From: Sphingomonas sp. M1-B02
GTDB taxonomy: Bacteria > Pseudomonadota > Alphaproteobacteria > Sphingomonadales > Sphingomonadaceae
Assembly: GCF_026167525.1 (NCBI RefSeq)
Contig: NZ_CP110679.1
Span: forward strand, 1,736,001-1,800,000
Length of the DNA stretch: 64,000 bases
Direction: 5' to 3'
Shown: one piece after another, positions 35,229-44,598 of the stretch
Position numbering within the stretch: position 1 is the stretch's first letter
How the letters are laid out: each line of letters opens with the position of its first letter
Program-made: the position numbers and the translations under genes
Notes under the pieces: generated by a model
The model's input: only the letters and a program-made list of their open reading frames with translations
What the model was told of the DNA's origin: nothing
Database searches by the model: none

Positions 35229-36353
35229 GTGAGCGGCTCGATCGCAGTCTTCGATGCGCTCGCGCATGCATTGGCGGAAATCCGCGAGCGGCTCGGGGAC
35301 CCGCCCTTCGGCGACCGCCGGCGCACCATCGCGCTTCTGGCCGATCGCGTGCCCGATGCGCGGCGGGAAATTCGTGCCGTCGGGACTGCGATCGATGAGG
35401 GTGTGCCGCAGGCCTTGCTCGTGGCAGAGCGCCATTTGCTCGGACTCGAGATCGACCGGCTCTCCGATCGACTCGAGTCCACCACGGGCCTGCGTGGCGA
35501 TATCGCGCGGCCGATCGTGCGTGCCTTATCCTATGGGCTCGGCTTGGGTCCGTTGCCATCCCTCTATGTTGACACCGCCTCCCCGGCGGTTCCGCCGCCG
35601 CCGCCCTTTCCCGATCGGTGGGCGGGACTATCGCAGCCGGTGCATGCGCCGCCCGCGCCCGTACATCGAGCCCAGACGCAACGGAAAAAGCCGGCGCCCG
35701 GCACCATATTGATCGCCAACAAGCGCTACCCGAAGACCCAGGTCTATCTATGGGGTGGGCTTCTTGCCGTCGGTGCGGCCGGGCTCACGTTGAATGAAAT
35801 GAGCGCGCCGGAACCCGCCGCACCCATCATTGCCGGGAACACGGGCCCCGGTGGCCAGCAAAACGGAGTGGTCCCGGTTGGCATAGGCGGCGAAGACACG
35901 GACTTCGGCGTCCAGCCAAAGCGCGAATTGGAAACCAATGTCGGCGCGCCCACGCCCACCGACATCCCCGTGGGAAAGCGAATCACCACCGCACAGCTGC
36001 AGGCATTGCTCGCCCAGGATCAAAAGACGCTGCTGGTCGACGTGCTCGCCCAGCAGCACCCGCAAACCCTCAAGGGCGCCCATTTCGTACCCGGCGGCGG
36101 GCTGCCGGGCACGGTGACCGACGCCAACCAGGCCCCGTTCGAGGCCGTCCTGAAGACTCTTAGCGAAGGCAATCCACAACGAGCGCTGGTCTTCTTCTGT
36201 GCCGGTGCGCAATGCTGGGAATCCTACAATGCCGTTTTGCGCGCAGGCGCTGCCGGCTACCGCAACGTCCATTGGTATCGTGGGGGGCTGGCTTCCTGGG
36301 CTCAGGCAGGGTTGCCGATGGAGCCACTGCCGTCCGAATCCAGGGCCCGCTGA
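35229..36353 (+). CDS. Membrane-anchored rhodanese-like protein
   Basis: A 374-residue protein starting at GTG three bases after the previous stop. Residues 1-105 are helical and resemble the start of the preceding gene's product. One transmembrane helix lies at about 174-190 (VYLWGGLLAVGAAGLTL). The C-terminal domain (260-370) is rhodanese-like: LLVDVLAQQHPQTLKGAHFV, and an active-site loop FFCAGAQCWES with Cys324 and Cys329, then YRGGLASWAQAGLP. Its position at the end of the kinase operon suggests a sulphur/redox output outside or at the membrane. Confidence 0.82.
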   Translation: MSGSIAVFDALAHALAEIRERLGDPPFGDRRRTIALLADRVPDARREIRAVGTAIDEGVPQALLVAERHLLGLEIDRLSDRLESTTGLRGDIARPIVRALSYGLGLGPLPSLYVDTASPAVPPPPPFPDRWAGLSQPVHAPPAPVHRAQTQRKKPAPGTILIANKRYPKTQVYLWGGLLAVGAAGLTLNEMSAPEPAAPIIAGNTGPGGQQNGVVPVGIGGEDTDFGVQPKRELETNVGAPTPTDIPVGKRITTAQLQALLAQDQKTLLVDVLAQQHPQTLKGAHFVPGGGLPGTVTDANQAPFEAVLKTLSEGNPQRALVFFCAGAQCWESYNAVLRAGAAGYRNVHWYRGGLASWAQAGLPMEPLPSESRAR

Positions 36354-36482
36354 GCAGGCACGGGACGATCCTTCGGCTCGATTTGCAGAACTGAGAATTT
36401 CCGTGACCCGTTCTCTCGGGTTTTTCCGCGAGAAGCATGAGGGCGCGATTTGCCTTCGCCAAGCTGGAAGCGGGGGCACGCG

Positions 36483-39400
36483 ATGCGAGACGTTCGGCAC
36501 AAGGATGCATGCTGGTTTTCCGGTAAGCTCAATCGAATGGGCCTGCAGTCGAAGGCGGGAAGCGTATCGCGTCACATCCGCGGGGTTCGCTCGGCCAAGG
36601 GAGCAGGCGCATCGGTGCTGGCGCTCGCAGCGGCGGCGCTCTTCGCGCCCAACGAGGCCAGCGCCCAAGCAACCCCCGGGAGCGTCGAATGCCCGATCGT
36701 CGATCGGATCGTCACCTGCTCGGGCAGCTTGCCGAGCGGCGTGAACGTCCCTGCGGGTGGGAACCGCGATGGACTGACGGTCCAGAACATCACCGGCGAC
36801 ATCTCGGTCACTACGCGGCCCGCGATCGCCTTCGTGGCGGGGACGCCGACCAGCTCGATCCGGATCGCCGATGCCGATAGTGCGCTGCGGATAACGACGA
36901 CGACACCGAATGTGCTTGCTCGCGATCTAAATGCCAGCGCCATCCTGGCTACCGCAACCAATAATACGAGCCTTTCGCTACGATCCGACATCGACCTTTT
37001 CGGTCGCTCCATTTGCTCGCTTACCAGCTGCTACGGCCGGCGCGCCCTGATGCCCGTGGGGATCACGGTGCGCGGGTCGGGCGGCACCTTCGCTATCGAA
37101 AATCTGGGCGATATCACGCTCGACAACGACGGGGTCGGCCTGTTCACGCAAAGTGCGGCAATCGTGGCGGACATCTTTGGCGCCGACCTGGTCTCGATCC
37201 GCAACGCCGGGACGCTGACGTCGAGGAACGGCGGAGGCATCATCGCCACTGCCGACAACCGCAGGATCGAAATCATCAACGACGGCACCATCATCACCAC
37301 GCTTGAGGAAGGTCAGTCAGACTTCGGGGACGGCGCGGTCGCGCTGCAGTTCGACCCGCGCCAATTCTACTCGGACGGCTTCGATCGGCCGGACGTCCCG
37401 CAATTCGTCGATTTCAGCTATCGGATCGTCAACAACGGCAGGATCCAAGCAGGGGGTCTGGCAAATAATGACTACAACCCGGCGATTGGCGTCAATAACC
37501 GCTACATGGAGTATCTTGCTAACGGCGACATCGCTGCGGGGTTCGCTGGCCGGCAAAGCGGGGAGATCATCAACAACGGCTCCCTGGCAGCGCTTAGAGG
37601 CGTCTTCGTCGATCAGAATGGCGACGTCTCGATTACCAACAATGGCCGTATCGAAGCGCAGTACGGAATCGATGTCACGCAAATCATTGTCGATGGCCGG
37701 GGTGAAATTGCGACGACCCGTATCGTCAATACCGCGCTGGGTGCTATCGAGATCGATGCCCTTGGCGAAAGTTCCCGTTTCGGCATCAGCGTCAACGGTG
37801 GAATTGTCGATATCGGCAATGCGGGACTGATCGACGTCACCGGACCGAATTCGAGCGGAATCAAGGCCCGCGGCTCATCCTATTCGAACGCCTTTCGCCC
37901 AGCGGGGCTATTCACGATCGCGAACAGCGGCCAGATACTCGCATCGGGGACCGGCGCCTTTGCGATCGAAGTCAGTCGCTCGCATCTCGACGAGACCGGG
38001 CCTGCGCCCGATCAACGCAATCTGCTCATAAACAGCGGCACGGTCGCCGCGAGCGGCGACGGCGCGGTCGGTCTCTATTTGGACAGCGTCGGATTGGGCG
38101 GTCCCGAGAATATCGGCACGTTCGAAGTCGGCCTTTCGGCATCCTCGGTGGTCCGCGGCGGCTCGGGCGATGGTGCCGGGATTCGCTTCATCGGCGGCGA
38201 GCGCAACGTGGTGCGCAATGCCGGGGTGATCACCGCGACTTCCGGGACTGCCATTATTGGCGATCTTGCGCGCGAGACGATCGACAATTCGGGCCGTATC
38301 GAGGGATCGGTATCGCTTCGCGCAGGCGACGACCGTTTCGAAGCGCGGACCGGTGGCGTGCTTACCGGCGCACTCGACGGCGGCGATGGCACTGACGCGA
38401 TCGGCTTCGACGTTGCGGGTGGTACCGTCGCGTTCGCCGACCGGATCGGCGGCGCCGTCACTGGGTTTGAGCTTCTCGAGAAGACCGGCGGCGGCACGCT
38501 GACGCTGAACGCGGGCGCCGCGACCCGCACCGCGCTCAGCGGTGGGCGCCTGCGCACCAGTGGCGATCTGGGCGCAATGCGCGTCGATGCGGCGGCCGGC
38601 ACCGTGCTGGAGGCAAGCGGGACGCTGGGCGCTGTCACGATCGCCGACGGCGCGACCTTGTCTGCAGGCGGAGGCGAAGTCGGCACGCTGCGCCTCGCTT
38701 CGCTCGCGCTGGGCGCCAATTCGATTGCACGCTTCGACCTCGGCCAGGCAGGAACGGTTGGCGGGGCGACCAACGACCTGATCGAAGTGACCGGCAATTT
38801 GGTACTCGACGGGCGACTGGACGTCGCGCCGCGCCCCGGCTTCGGGAACGGCGTGTATCGTCTGTTCAATTATGGCGGCACATTGACCGACAACGGTCTG
38901 GTCACAGGCACGGGGTCCACCGCCGATTATCAGGTCCAGACCGCAACCGCCGGCCAGGTCAATCTCGTCGTCGGCAATTTCACCGATATTCTCTTCTGGG
39001 ACGGTGGCGATAGCATCGCCGACGGACTCGTCGATGGCGGCAACGGCACTTGGACTGCCGCCGGGATCAATTGGACCAACGCCAATGGCGCGCAGAATCG
39101 CGCATGGTCCCCCGCGTTCGCCACGTTCCAGGGCGCTGCCGGCACGGTTTCGGTGGAAGGCGCGCAAAGCGTGCGGGGGTTGCAGTTCCTGACCTCGGGC
39201 TACCGGCTAACCGCCGGGACCAATGGATCGCTCGGGCTCGATGATGCGGAGAGCGTCATTCGCGTGGGCCCCGGGGCGACTGCCGACGTCGCACTGCCCG
39301 TGACCGGCACCGGCGCGCTGGTAAAGCGCGACCCGGGGACGCTGATCCTGAGCGGTAGCAACAGCTACACCGGCGGCACGCAAGTGCGCGAAGGCGTGCT

Positions 39401-41165
39401 GCAGATCTCGGCGGAGGCAGCACTCGGCACGGGCGGCGTCACGCTAGACGGCGGCACGCTGCGCGCAGGCGCGAGCTTCGCCAGCAACCGCGGCCTCGTG
39501 ATCGCGGCGGGTGGCGGCACGCTCGATACCCAGGAAAATATGTTGACGGTTTCAGGCGCGCTGGGCGGCGCCGGCACGCTGACCAAGGCCGGCAACGGCA
39601 TCCTGTCGCTGAGCGGCAACAATAGCGGCTATGCCGGCGCGGCGCGCGTCGCCGCTGGGACACTCAATCTCGCCGGCACGCTCGGTGGCTCGCTCCTGAT
39701 CGACAGCGGCGCGACTCTGTCGGGCACGGGCACTACCGGCAGCCTGACCGTCAACGGCACCATCGCGCCCGGCAATTCGGCAGGCACGCTGACGGTCAAC
39801 GGCAATCTCATTTTGGGCGTGGGTTCGAATTATCAGGCGGAGCTTTCGGCCGCAGGCCAAAGCGACCGGATCCTGGTAACCGGCATGGCGCAGCTGAACG
39901 GCGGCACGTTGACGCTTTCGACCCTCTCGCCCGAGCTCGAATTCACCGATGGCAGCAGTATCCGCATCCTCGAAGCGACGGGTGGCGTCAGCGGCACGTT
40001 CGGTCGGCTGGTCGAAAGCTCTGCGTTTCTCGACTTCGTGCTCGGCTATGCCGCCAATGCAGTCGACGTGCGGGTTAACGTCGTGCGCACGTTCCCGACC
40101 GTGGCCCAGACGTTCAACCAGACCAACGCTGCGACTGGCCTGCGCGACTTTGCCCAGGCCGCGGGCAGCGATTCGCTGAGCGTCTACCGCACGCTCTTGC
40201 TCCTGGATGAAGCCCCGGCGCGCGCTGCTTTCGACAGCGCCTCCGGCGAGATCTATGGCGTGCTGCGCGCATCGCAGCAGCGGCAGGGACAGGCGGCTGC
40301 AAGCCGTTTCGCCACCCGTGCACTCACGCAGGGGGGCGCCGGTTGGTCACTTTGGGGCGGCCTGCTCGGGCTCAACGGCAGTGTCCGAAGCGACGGCAAT
40401 GGCGCGCGCTTCACGCAGGATCAGTTCGGTGGCGACGTAGGGATCGGCTATGCCGCCACCGACGCACGTTGGACGGTCGGAGTCGGCGGCGGTTGGGGCA
40501 AGGGCGACGTGCACTTGCCTGGACGGGCGAGTCGTGCCGCGATCGACGGCTGGCATCTGGGCGCCTATGCCCGCGCCGGCACCGGCGGAGCGGGCTTCAC
40601 TGCGTCCGCCGCGGTGGTGCATCAGGCGAATGAAGCCCGGGTCAATCGCGGGATCGCGTTGGGCACGCTCAGCCGCACCGCCGGGAGCCGCGTCGATAGC
40701 GGCACGATCAGCGCCAATGCTGAGGTGCGCTACGGCTTCGGCAACGACGGCTGGATCCTGGGTCCGACGGCCGGGGTGCTCTACAGCCGTGCCGAGCTCT
40801 CCCGATTTGCCGAGACCGGTGCCCAATCATTGGACATATCCGCGGATGATCAGTCGAACGCCTGGACGCGATATGGCGCGGGGATATTCGCCCGCTACGC
40901 CGCGGGCGGCAGCTGGCTGGACGCAAGCGTGCGCACACTCCTGAACGGTCGGGGCGACAGCGCGGTTGCGCTGCGGCTGGCCGGGGCCGCGGGCACCACC
41001 TATCGCGTTCGCCCCGCGCAGGCCGATCGGTGGGGTGTCGAAGCTAAGCTGGCGGGCGAGACCGGGCTGGGCGGAGGTTGGTCACTGGGAGGACATGCGC
41101 AACTCGTCGCATCGGGCCAAGAGCGTGAGATCGCCGGACAGGCCACGATCCGGCTTCGCTTTTAG
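36483..41165 (+). CDS. Type V autotransporter with PATR repeats and beta-barrel
   Basis: About 1,560 residues. A long signal region (LALAAAALFAPNEASA) is followed by a beta-helical passenger with NxGTI/NSGxI repeats, autotransporter-associated strand repeats (LILSGSNSYTGGTQVREGVL, GTIAPGNSAGTLTVNGNL) and a C-terminal autotransporter barrel of about 280 residues (GWSLWGGLLGLNG...) ending in RLRF, the outer-membrane sorting residue. It should be a surface-displayed or secreted adhesin-like protein. The start could be 36450, 36483 or 36537; 36483 has a G-rich ribosome site. It follows the rhodanese gene by about 130 bp and is likely separate. Confidence 0.9.
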   Translation: MRDVRHKDACWFSGKLNRMGLQSKAGSVSRHIRGVRSAKGAGASVLALAAAALFAPNEASAQATPGSVECPIVDRIVTCSGSLPSGVNVPAGGNRDGLTVQNITGDISVTTRPAIAFVAGTPTSSIRIADADSALRITTTTPNVLARDLNASAILATATNNTSLSLRSDIDLFGRSICSLTSCYGRRALMPVGITVRGSGGTFAIENLGDITLDNDGVGLFTQSAAIVADIFGADLVSIRNAGTLTSRNGGGIIATADNRRIEIINDGTIITTLEEGQSDFGDGAVALQFDPRQFYSDGFDRPDVPQFVDFSYRIVNNGRIQAGGLANNDYNPAIGVNNRYMEYLANGDIAAGFAGRQSGEIINNGSLAALRGVFVDQNGDVSITNNGRIEAQYGIDVTQIIVDGRGEIATTRIVNTALGAIEIDALGESSRFGISVNGGIVDIGNAGLIDVTGPNSSGIKARGSSYSNAFRPAGLFTIANSGQILASGTGAFAIEVSRSHLDETGPAPDQRNLLINSGTVAASGDGAVGLYLDSVGLGGPENIGTFEVGLSASSVVRGGSGDGAGIRFIGGERNVVRNAGVITATSGTAIIGDLARETIDNSGRIEGSVSLRAGDDRFEARTGGVLTGALDGGDGTDAIGFDVAGGTVAFADRIGGAVTGFELLEKTGGGTLTLNAGAATRTALSGGRLRTSGDLGAMRVDAAAGTVLEASGTLGAVTIADGATLSAGGGEVGTLRLASLALGANSIARFDLGQAGTVGGATNDLIEVTGNLVLDGRLDVAPRPGFGNGVYRLFNYGGTLTDNGLVTGTGSTADYQVQTATAGQVNLVVGNFTDILFWDGGDSIADGLVDGGNGTWTAAGINWTNANGAQNRAWSPAFATFQGAAGTVSVEGAQSVRGLQFLTSGYRLTAGTNGSLGLDDAESVIRVGPGATADVALPVTGTGALVKRDPGTLILSGSNSYTGGTQVREGVLQISAEAALGTGGVTLDGGTLRAGASFASNRGLVIAAGGGTLDTQENMLTVSGALGGAGTLTKAGNGILSLSGNNSGYAGAARVAAGTLNLAGTLGGSLLIDSGATLSGTGTTGSLTVNGTIAPGNSAGTLTVNGNLILGVGSNYQAELSAAGQSDRILVTGMAQLNGGTLTLSTLSPELEFTDGSSIRILEATGGVSGTFGRLVESSAFLDFVLGYAANAVDVRVNVVRTFPTVAQTFNQTNAATGLRDFAQAAGSDSLSVYRTLLLLDEAPARAAFDSASGEIYGVLRASQQRQGQAAASRFATRALTQGGAGWSLWGGLLGLNGSVRSDGNGARFTQDQFGGDVGIGYAATDARWTVGVGGGWGKGDVHLPGRASRAAIDGWHLGAYARAGTGGAGFTASAAVVHQANEARVNRGIALGTLSRTAGSRVDSGTISANAEVRYGFGNDGWILGPTAGVLYSRAELSRFAETGAQSLDISADDQSNAWTRYGAGIFARYAAGGSWLDASVRTLLNGRGDSAVALRLAGAAGTTYRVRPAQADRWGVEAKLAGETGLGGGWSLGGHAQLVASGQEREIAGQATIRLRF

Positions 41166-41508
41166 CCGGAAACGGGGTTCGTGCCTCCTGTCCGCTGTTC
41201 TGGAACTCCCCTAAATGCATGTTTGCGCTCGCGCTTCGTCGATTGAGCCTTTCACACAGGCGACACGCATCCCGAAGAGTTGCTTGGACAAAGGTTTACC
41301 TACGCTCAGCTATGTTGCCGCTCACCCGCCGTTGTCCGCGCCTGCCCGATACCTGTCTGAAAGCTGACGGGCGGCAGTCGGCCCATTTCCTGCCATCCAA
41401 ACGCGTCGTGAATGCGGAACCTTCGGAAGGTGCGCTTCAGGTGAAAGAAGCTCGCCACAGCGTACGCCCGGCCCAATGCAATGCACTGCAGTGCAGTGAA
41501 GTAACGAA
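41166..41508. other. Intergenic, left boundary of the accessory region
   Basis: About 340 bp between the autotransporter and a block of island-type genes. No gene is recognised. The one clear element is a perfect 14-bp palindrome at 41482-41495, 14-27 bp before the first possible start codon of the next gene. Confidence 0.4.
41482..41495. promoter_or_regulatory. 14-bp palindrome, possible operator
   Basis: The sequence TGCACTGCAGTGCA is a perfect inverted repeat directly upstream of the 41509 frame. Palindromes of this size in this position are often bound by small HTH repressors; an HTH gene lies 650 bp downstream. Binding has not been shown and a chance palindrome is possible. Confidence 0.3.
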
Positions 41509-41981
41509 GTGGCGACAATGTCGCAGGCCAAAGGAAATGACTTGGTCCCGGCAGAACAGACCACCGGACCTGATATGCCCGACCAACTCGAAGATGAGAC
41601 AGCTGCGACGCTAGCGCTTGTGGCCAAAGAATTAGAGGCGCATGGAGCAAGTCGCCTGCAAGGCATGATCGGGGTTGTCCAACACCGACAGCTCACCTTC
41701 GCCCTGGTCGCTGAGGGGTCCCCCGACCCGCTGGCCTTCGACCCGCTCAGCGAGATCGTGCTGATCTACCCCTCCGTAAACCCGCGGGCGCCGCTGCGTT
41801 TCTCACTGGGGATGCGCGTCACGGGCCGCGTCGATTGGCTGCCGACTGCCGCTTGTGGTGCTCGCGGCAAGACGGCTCTGCCGCCTTCATCCCCACGGAT
41901 GGAACGCAGCTCCATGTCCGTATCCAGGACGGCCGGCTGAGGGAGCGCGGGCCTGCCATTTTCGGACGCTGGCGAAGCTAA
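41509..41981 (+). pseudogene. Hypothetical protein, probably frameshifted
   Basis: The frame starting at 41509 (MATMSQAKGNDLVPAEQ) has coding-like composition up to about 41835 (TGRVDWL). After this the original frame turns Pro/Ser-rich, while another frame reads plausibly as DCRLWCSRQDGSAAFIPTDG to a stop at 41979-41981. This suggests a one-base frameshift near 41840. The stretch 41985-42134 is also coding-like in the frame of the next gene (GRTLPALAAAFTTGAQARLG) but has no start. No family recognised. Confidence 0.4.
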
Positions 41982-42134
41982 AGCAGGATTTCACAACGCG
42001 GACACGGCCGCACCCTTCCCGCGCTGGCGGCGGCGTTCACGACAGGCGCCCAAGCGCGCCTGGGACTGAAGGAGGTAGGAGAAGTCGAACTGGTCGGTGT
42101 GCCGGACATGGCACATGAAAAAGGAAGACCAGAA

Positions 42135-42407
42135 ATGAAGATCACCAAGCGCTACGGAGTCGCCAGCACGCGCGAGCACCTGTTGAGCGGAATGCCAATC
42201 ACCCGCATTGAGGCGCTGCTCCTCTTCGGTGTGCCCGACCTCACCAAGATCGTCTCGGACCTGAAGCGCGAAGGCCACGCTTTCGAGCGCGGCCGCGTGT
42301 CCGTCGCAGACGCGCTGCGCCGGCTTTCGCCCCGCGCGCAGGTCGTGCCGCCGTCGGATCTCCCGGTGCGCGAGATCAGCCTCACCGAATATCGCATCGC
42401 GCGGTGA
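42135..42407 (+). CDS. Small helix-turn-helix protein
   Basis: A 90-residue protein starting MKITKRYGVASTREHLL, with AAGGAAG upstream. The segment PITRIEALLLFGVPDLTKIV plus SDLKREGHAF is a winged-helix of the HTH_39 type found in phage and island proteins. The stop overlaps the start of the next gene as GTGA, so it is coupled to the HNH-helicase and may regulate it. Confidence 0.65.
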   Translation: MKITKRYGVASTREHLLSGMPITRIEALLLFGVPDLTKIVSDLKREGHAFERGRVSVADALRRLSPRAQVVPPSDLPVREISLTEYRIAR

Positions 42408-44308
42408 GACGCCGCTTCTCGCGGCGCCAGCGCTTTGCGCTGGCGCTCGCGTCGGGCGGCCACTGCGCCGGCTGCGGTGGCCCGATCGGACCGGCCTTCC
42501 ATGCCGACCATCGGCGTCCGCACGCCCGCGGCGGCCAGACCGTCCTTCTCAATGCGCAGCCCCTCTGCGCCGACTGCAATCTCAAGAAAGGCTCCCACAT
42601 GCCGCAATTGCGCCCTTGGCAGAATGCCGCACATGACATGGCGATCCGACGCTTCCTCACCTCCGACGATCCGCGCCTCTTCATGGTCAATGCGGCACCC
42701 GGGGCCGGCAAGACGCTGCTCAGCTGCGCGATTGCAGCGACCCTCCTCCAGGACGGCGCCATCGACCGCGTCGTCGTGATCGCGCCGCGAAGCGAGGTCG
42801 TGAACCAGTGGGCGGCCGACTTCCTCCAGATGACCGGCCGGCCGATGAGTCGTGTGACGGGCCGCGACGAGGACATGCATGCGCTCGGTCTCGACATCTG
42901 CGCCACCTGGGCGGCGGTCGCTTCGCGGCAGGACGCCTTCGCGCATCTCTGCACGCAGTCGCGCGTCCTCGTCATCTGCGACGAGCATCATCACGCCGCC
43001 GTCGATGCCGCCTGGGGCGAAGGCGCCGACGCGGCCTTCGCCAGAGCCGCGCACGTGCTCATCCTGACGGGCACGCCGCTGCGCTCCGATGGCGGCGAGA
43101 CCGTCTGGACGGTGCGCGGCGCCGACGGCTCGGCTGCCCTCCCCGCCGACGCAGTCTATACGCTGACCTACGGCGAGGCCGTCGATCTCGGCTACTGCCG
43201 GCCGGTCACGTTCCACCGCCACGAAGGCCGCTTCCGAATCGTCCTCGACGATTCGTCAAGCGCCGATGCCGGTGGCACCGCCCTTCCCGATGGCCTGACC
43301 GTGAGCAGCCAGGAAGCAGCACCGATCGCCGACGAGCACCCCGCTGCCCAGGCGCTGCGCCGGGCGCTCGACTTCTACCGCTTGGCTTGCTCGCCACACT
43401 ATAATGCCGACGGCACGCCGTCGCAGGAGAGCTTCCAGGCAAGCATGCTGTCCTGCGCCACGGCAGAGCTCGACCGCATTCGGGAGCGCATGCCGAGGGC
43501 CGGTGGCCTCGTCATCGCCCCGACGATCGAAGTTGCCGAATATTTCTCCGACCTGCTGCACGCAATCGAAGGCGAGCGCCCGATGCTCGTCCACTCCAAC
43601 ATGACCGGCGCGGACGGCCGCATCGACGCGTTCCGCCGCTCGACCAAGCGCTGGATCGTATCGGTGGCGATGATCACCGAAGGCGTCGATATCCCGCGGC
43701 TACGCGTCCTCGTATATCTTCCCTCGGCGCTGACCGAACTCGCCTTCCGGCAAGCGGTCGGGCGAGTGGTGCGAAGCGCTGGTCCCGACGACGACAGCCG
43801 CGCCTATGTCGTGATGCCGGCGTTTCACATCCTCGACGCGTTCGCCCAGCGCGTGGAGGAGGAGATGCCGCCGCGCATCGCACGCGAGGAGCGGCCGCCG
43901 ACCAAGCGCTGCAAAAACTGTCGGGCGGAGAACCTCCGCTTCGCGGTGGAATGCGAGAAGTGCGGCGAGCCTTTCCCCATGCCCGTGCCGCGTTTTCAAA
44001 CTTGCGCCAGCTGCGACGAGCTTACGCCGGCTGCGGCCAGCGCATGCCAAGGCTGCGGCACGAAGTTCGAGCAGGCCTATACCGTCACCTTGCGCGAGGC
44101 TCTTCGCGACGGCGCGATTTCGCGCGGCGTGCGCCTCCAAGAAGACGAGCTGGCGGGGCTCGACACCAACGCCGAACGCGTTCGGACGGCCGTCCTGCAA
44201 TCCGGGGACGACGCTCTCATCCGTGTGATGCGTACGGTGCCCGAGGAGTGCCTCGGCCGGCTTCGTCGCATACTTTCGGAGGTCGCGTTTGAAGAAGGCG
44301 CAGGATGA
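42404..44308 (+). CDS. HNH nuclease fused to superfamily 2 helicase with zinc ribbons
   Basis: A 634-residue fusion starting at GTG. Residues about 15-65 form an HNH nuclease: CAGCGGP, HADHRRPHARGG, NAQPLCADCNLKKGS. The helicase follows: motif I APGAGKT (Lys103), DEHH box (Asp193), TGTP, and motif VI QAVGRVVR. The C-terminus has two CxxC zinc ribbons (KRCKNCRAENL, CEKCGEPF, QTCASCDEL, CQGCGTKF). HNH + helicase + Zn ribbon in one chain suggests a DNA-translocating nuclease, as in restriction or anti-phage enzymes, or a mobile-element recombination enzyme. It could equally be annotated only as a DEAD/DEAH helicase. Confidence 0.82.
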   Translation: MRRRFSRRQRFALALASGGHCAGCGGPIGPAFHADHRRPHARGGQTVLLNAQPLCADCNLKKGSHMPQLRPWQNAAHDMAIRRFLTSDDPRLFMVNAAPGAGKTLLSCAIAATLLQDGAIDRVVVIAPRSEVVNQWAADFLQMTGRPMSRVTGRDEDMHALGLDICATWAAVASRQDAFAHLCTQSRVLVICDEHHHAAVDAAWGEGADAAFARAAHVLILTGTPLRSDGGETVWTVRGADGSAALPADAVYTLTYGEAVDLGYCRPVTFHRHEGRFRIVLDDSSSADAGGTALPDGLTVSSQEAAPIADEHPAAQALRRALDFYRLACSPHYNADGTPSQESFQASMLSCATAELDRIRERMPRAGGLVIAPTIEVAEYFSDLLHAIEGERPMLVHSNMTGADGRIDAFRRSTKRWIVSVAMITEGVDIPRLRVLVYLPSALTELAFRQAVGRVVRSAGPDDDSRAYVVMPAFHILDAFAQRVEEEMPPRIAREERPPTKRCKNCRAENLRFAVECEKCGEPFPMPVPRFQTCASCDELTPAAASACQGCGTKFEQAYTVTLREALRDGAISRGVRLQEDELAGLDTNAERVRTAVLQSGDDALIRVMRTVPEECLGRLRRILSEVAFEEGAG

Positions 44309-44376
44309 GGCGATCGATATCATCGGTGCCATGGCCCTGCCCTATCCGCCGGCCAGGCGTTGCAGCGCTTGTCGGG

Positions 44377-44598
44377 TTAGGGGCCGGGCGTTCCACGTTC
44401 GGCCAATACAGGCCTGTCGACCGCCACGAGGTTGAAGCCATCGCGCGTGCCGACGATCGACACTCTTCGCCCAGCCAGCTTCCACGCCCACCTTCCGGCC
44501 TCGACGCGCCAGACACCGCCATCGTCCATACGGAGCACAAGCTGCCGGCCCTCCTCGAGCAGCATGCCTTCCAGCTCGAGGCGGCCACCAAGCGGCAC
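44377..44598 (-). CDS. DUF5818-family small protein
   Basis: A 73-residue protein starting at a GTG immediately after the stop of the SNase-like gene. The sequence GRLELEGMLLEEGRQLVLR, ending GRRVSIVGTRDGFNLVAVD, has the five-strand OB-like rhythm of DUF5818 proteins common in sphingomonads. Function unknown. Likely cotranslated with the nuclease-like gene. Confidence 0.65.
   Translation of the reverse strand: MPLGGRLELEGMLLEEGRQLVLRMDDGGVWRVEAGRWAWKLAGRRVSIVGTRDGFNLVAVDRPVLAERGTPGP

Noticed and set aside
37908..39167. 419-residue minus-strand frame inside the autotransporter
   Set aside because: Composition is that of an antisense shadow; it lies entirely within a strongly supported gene.
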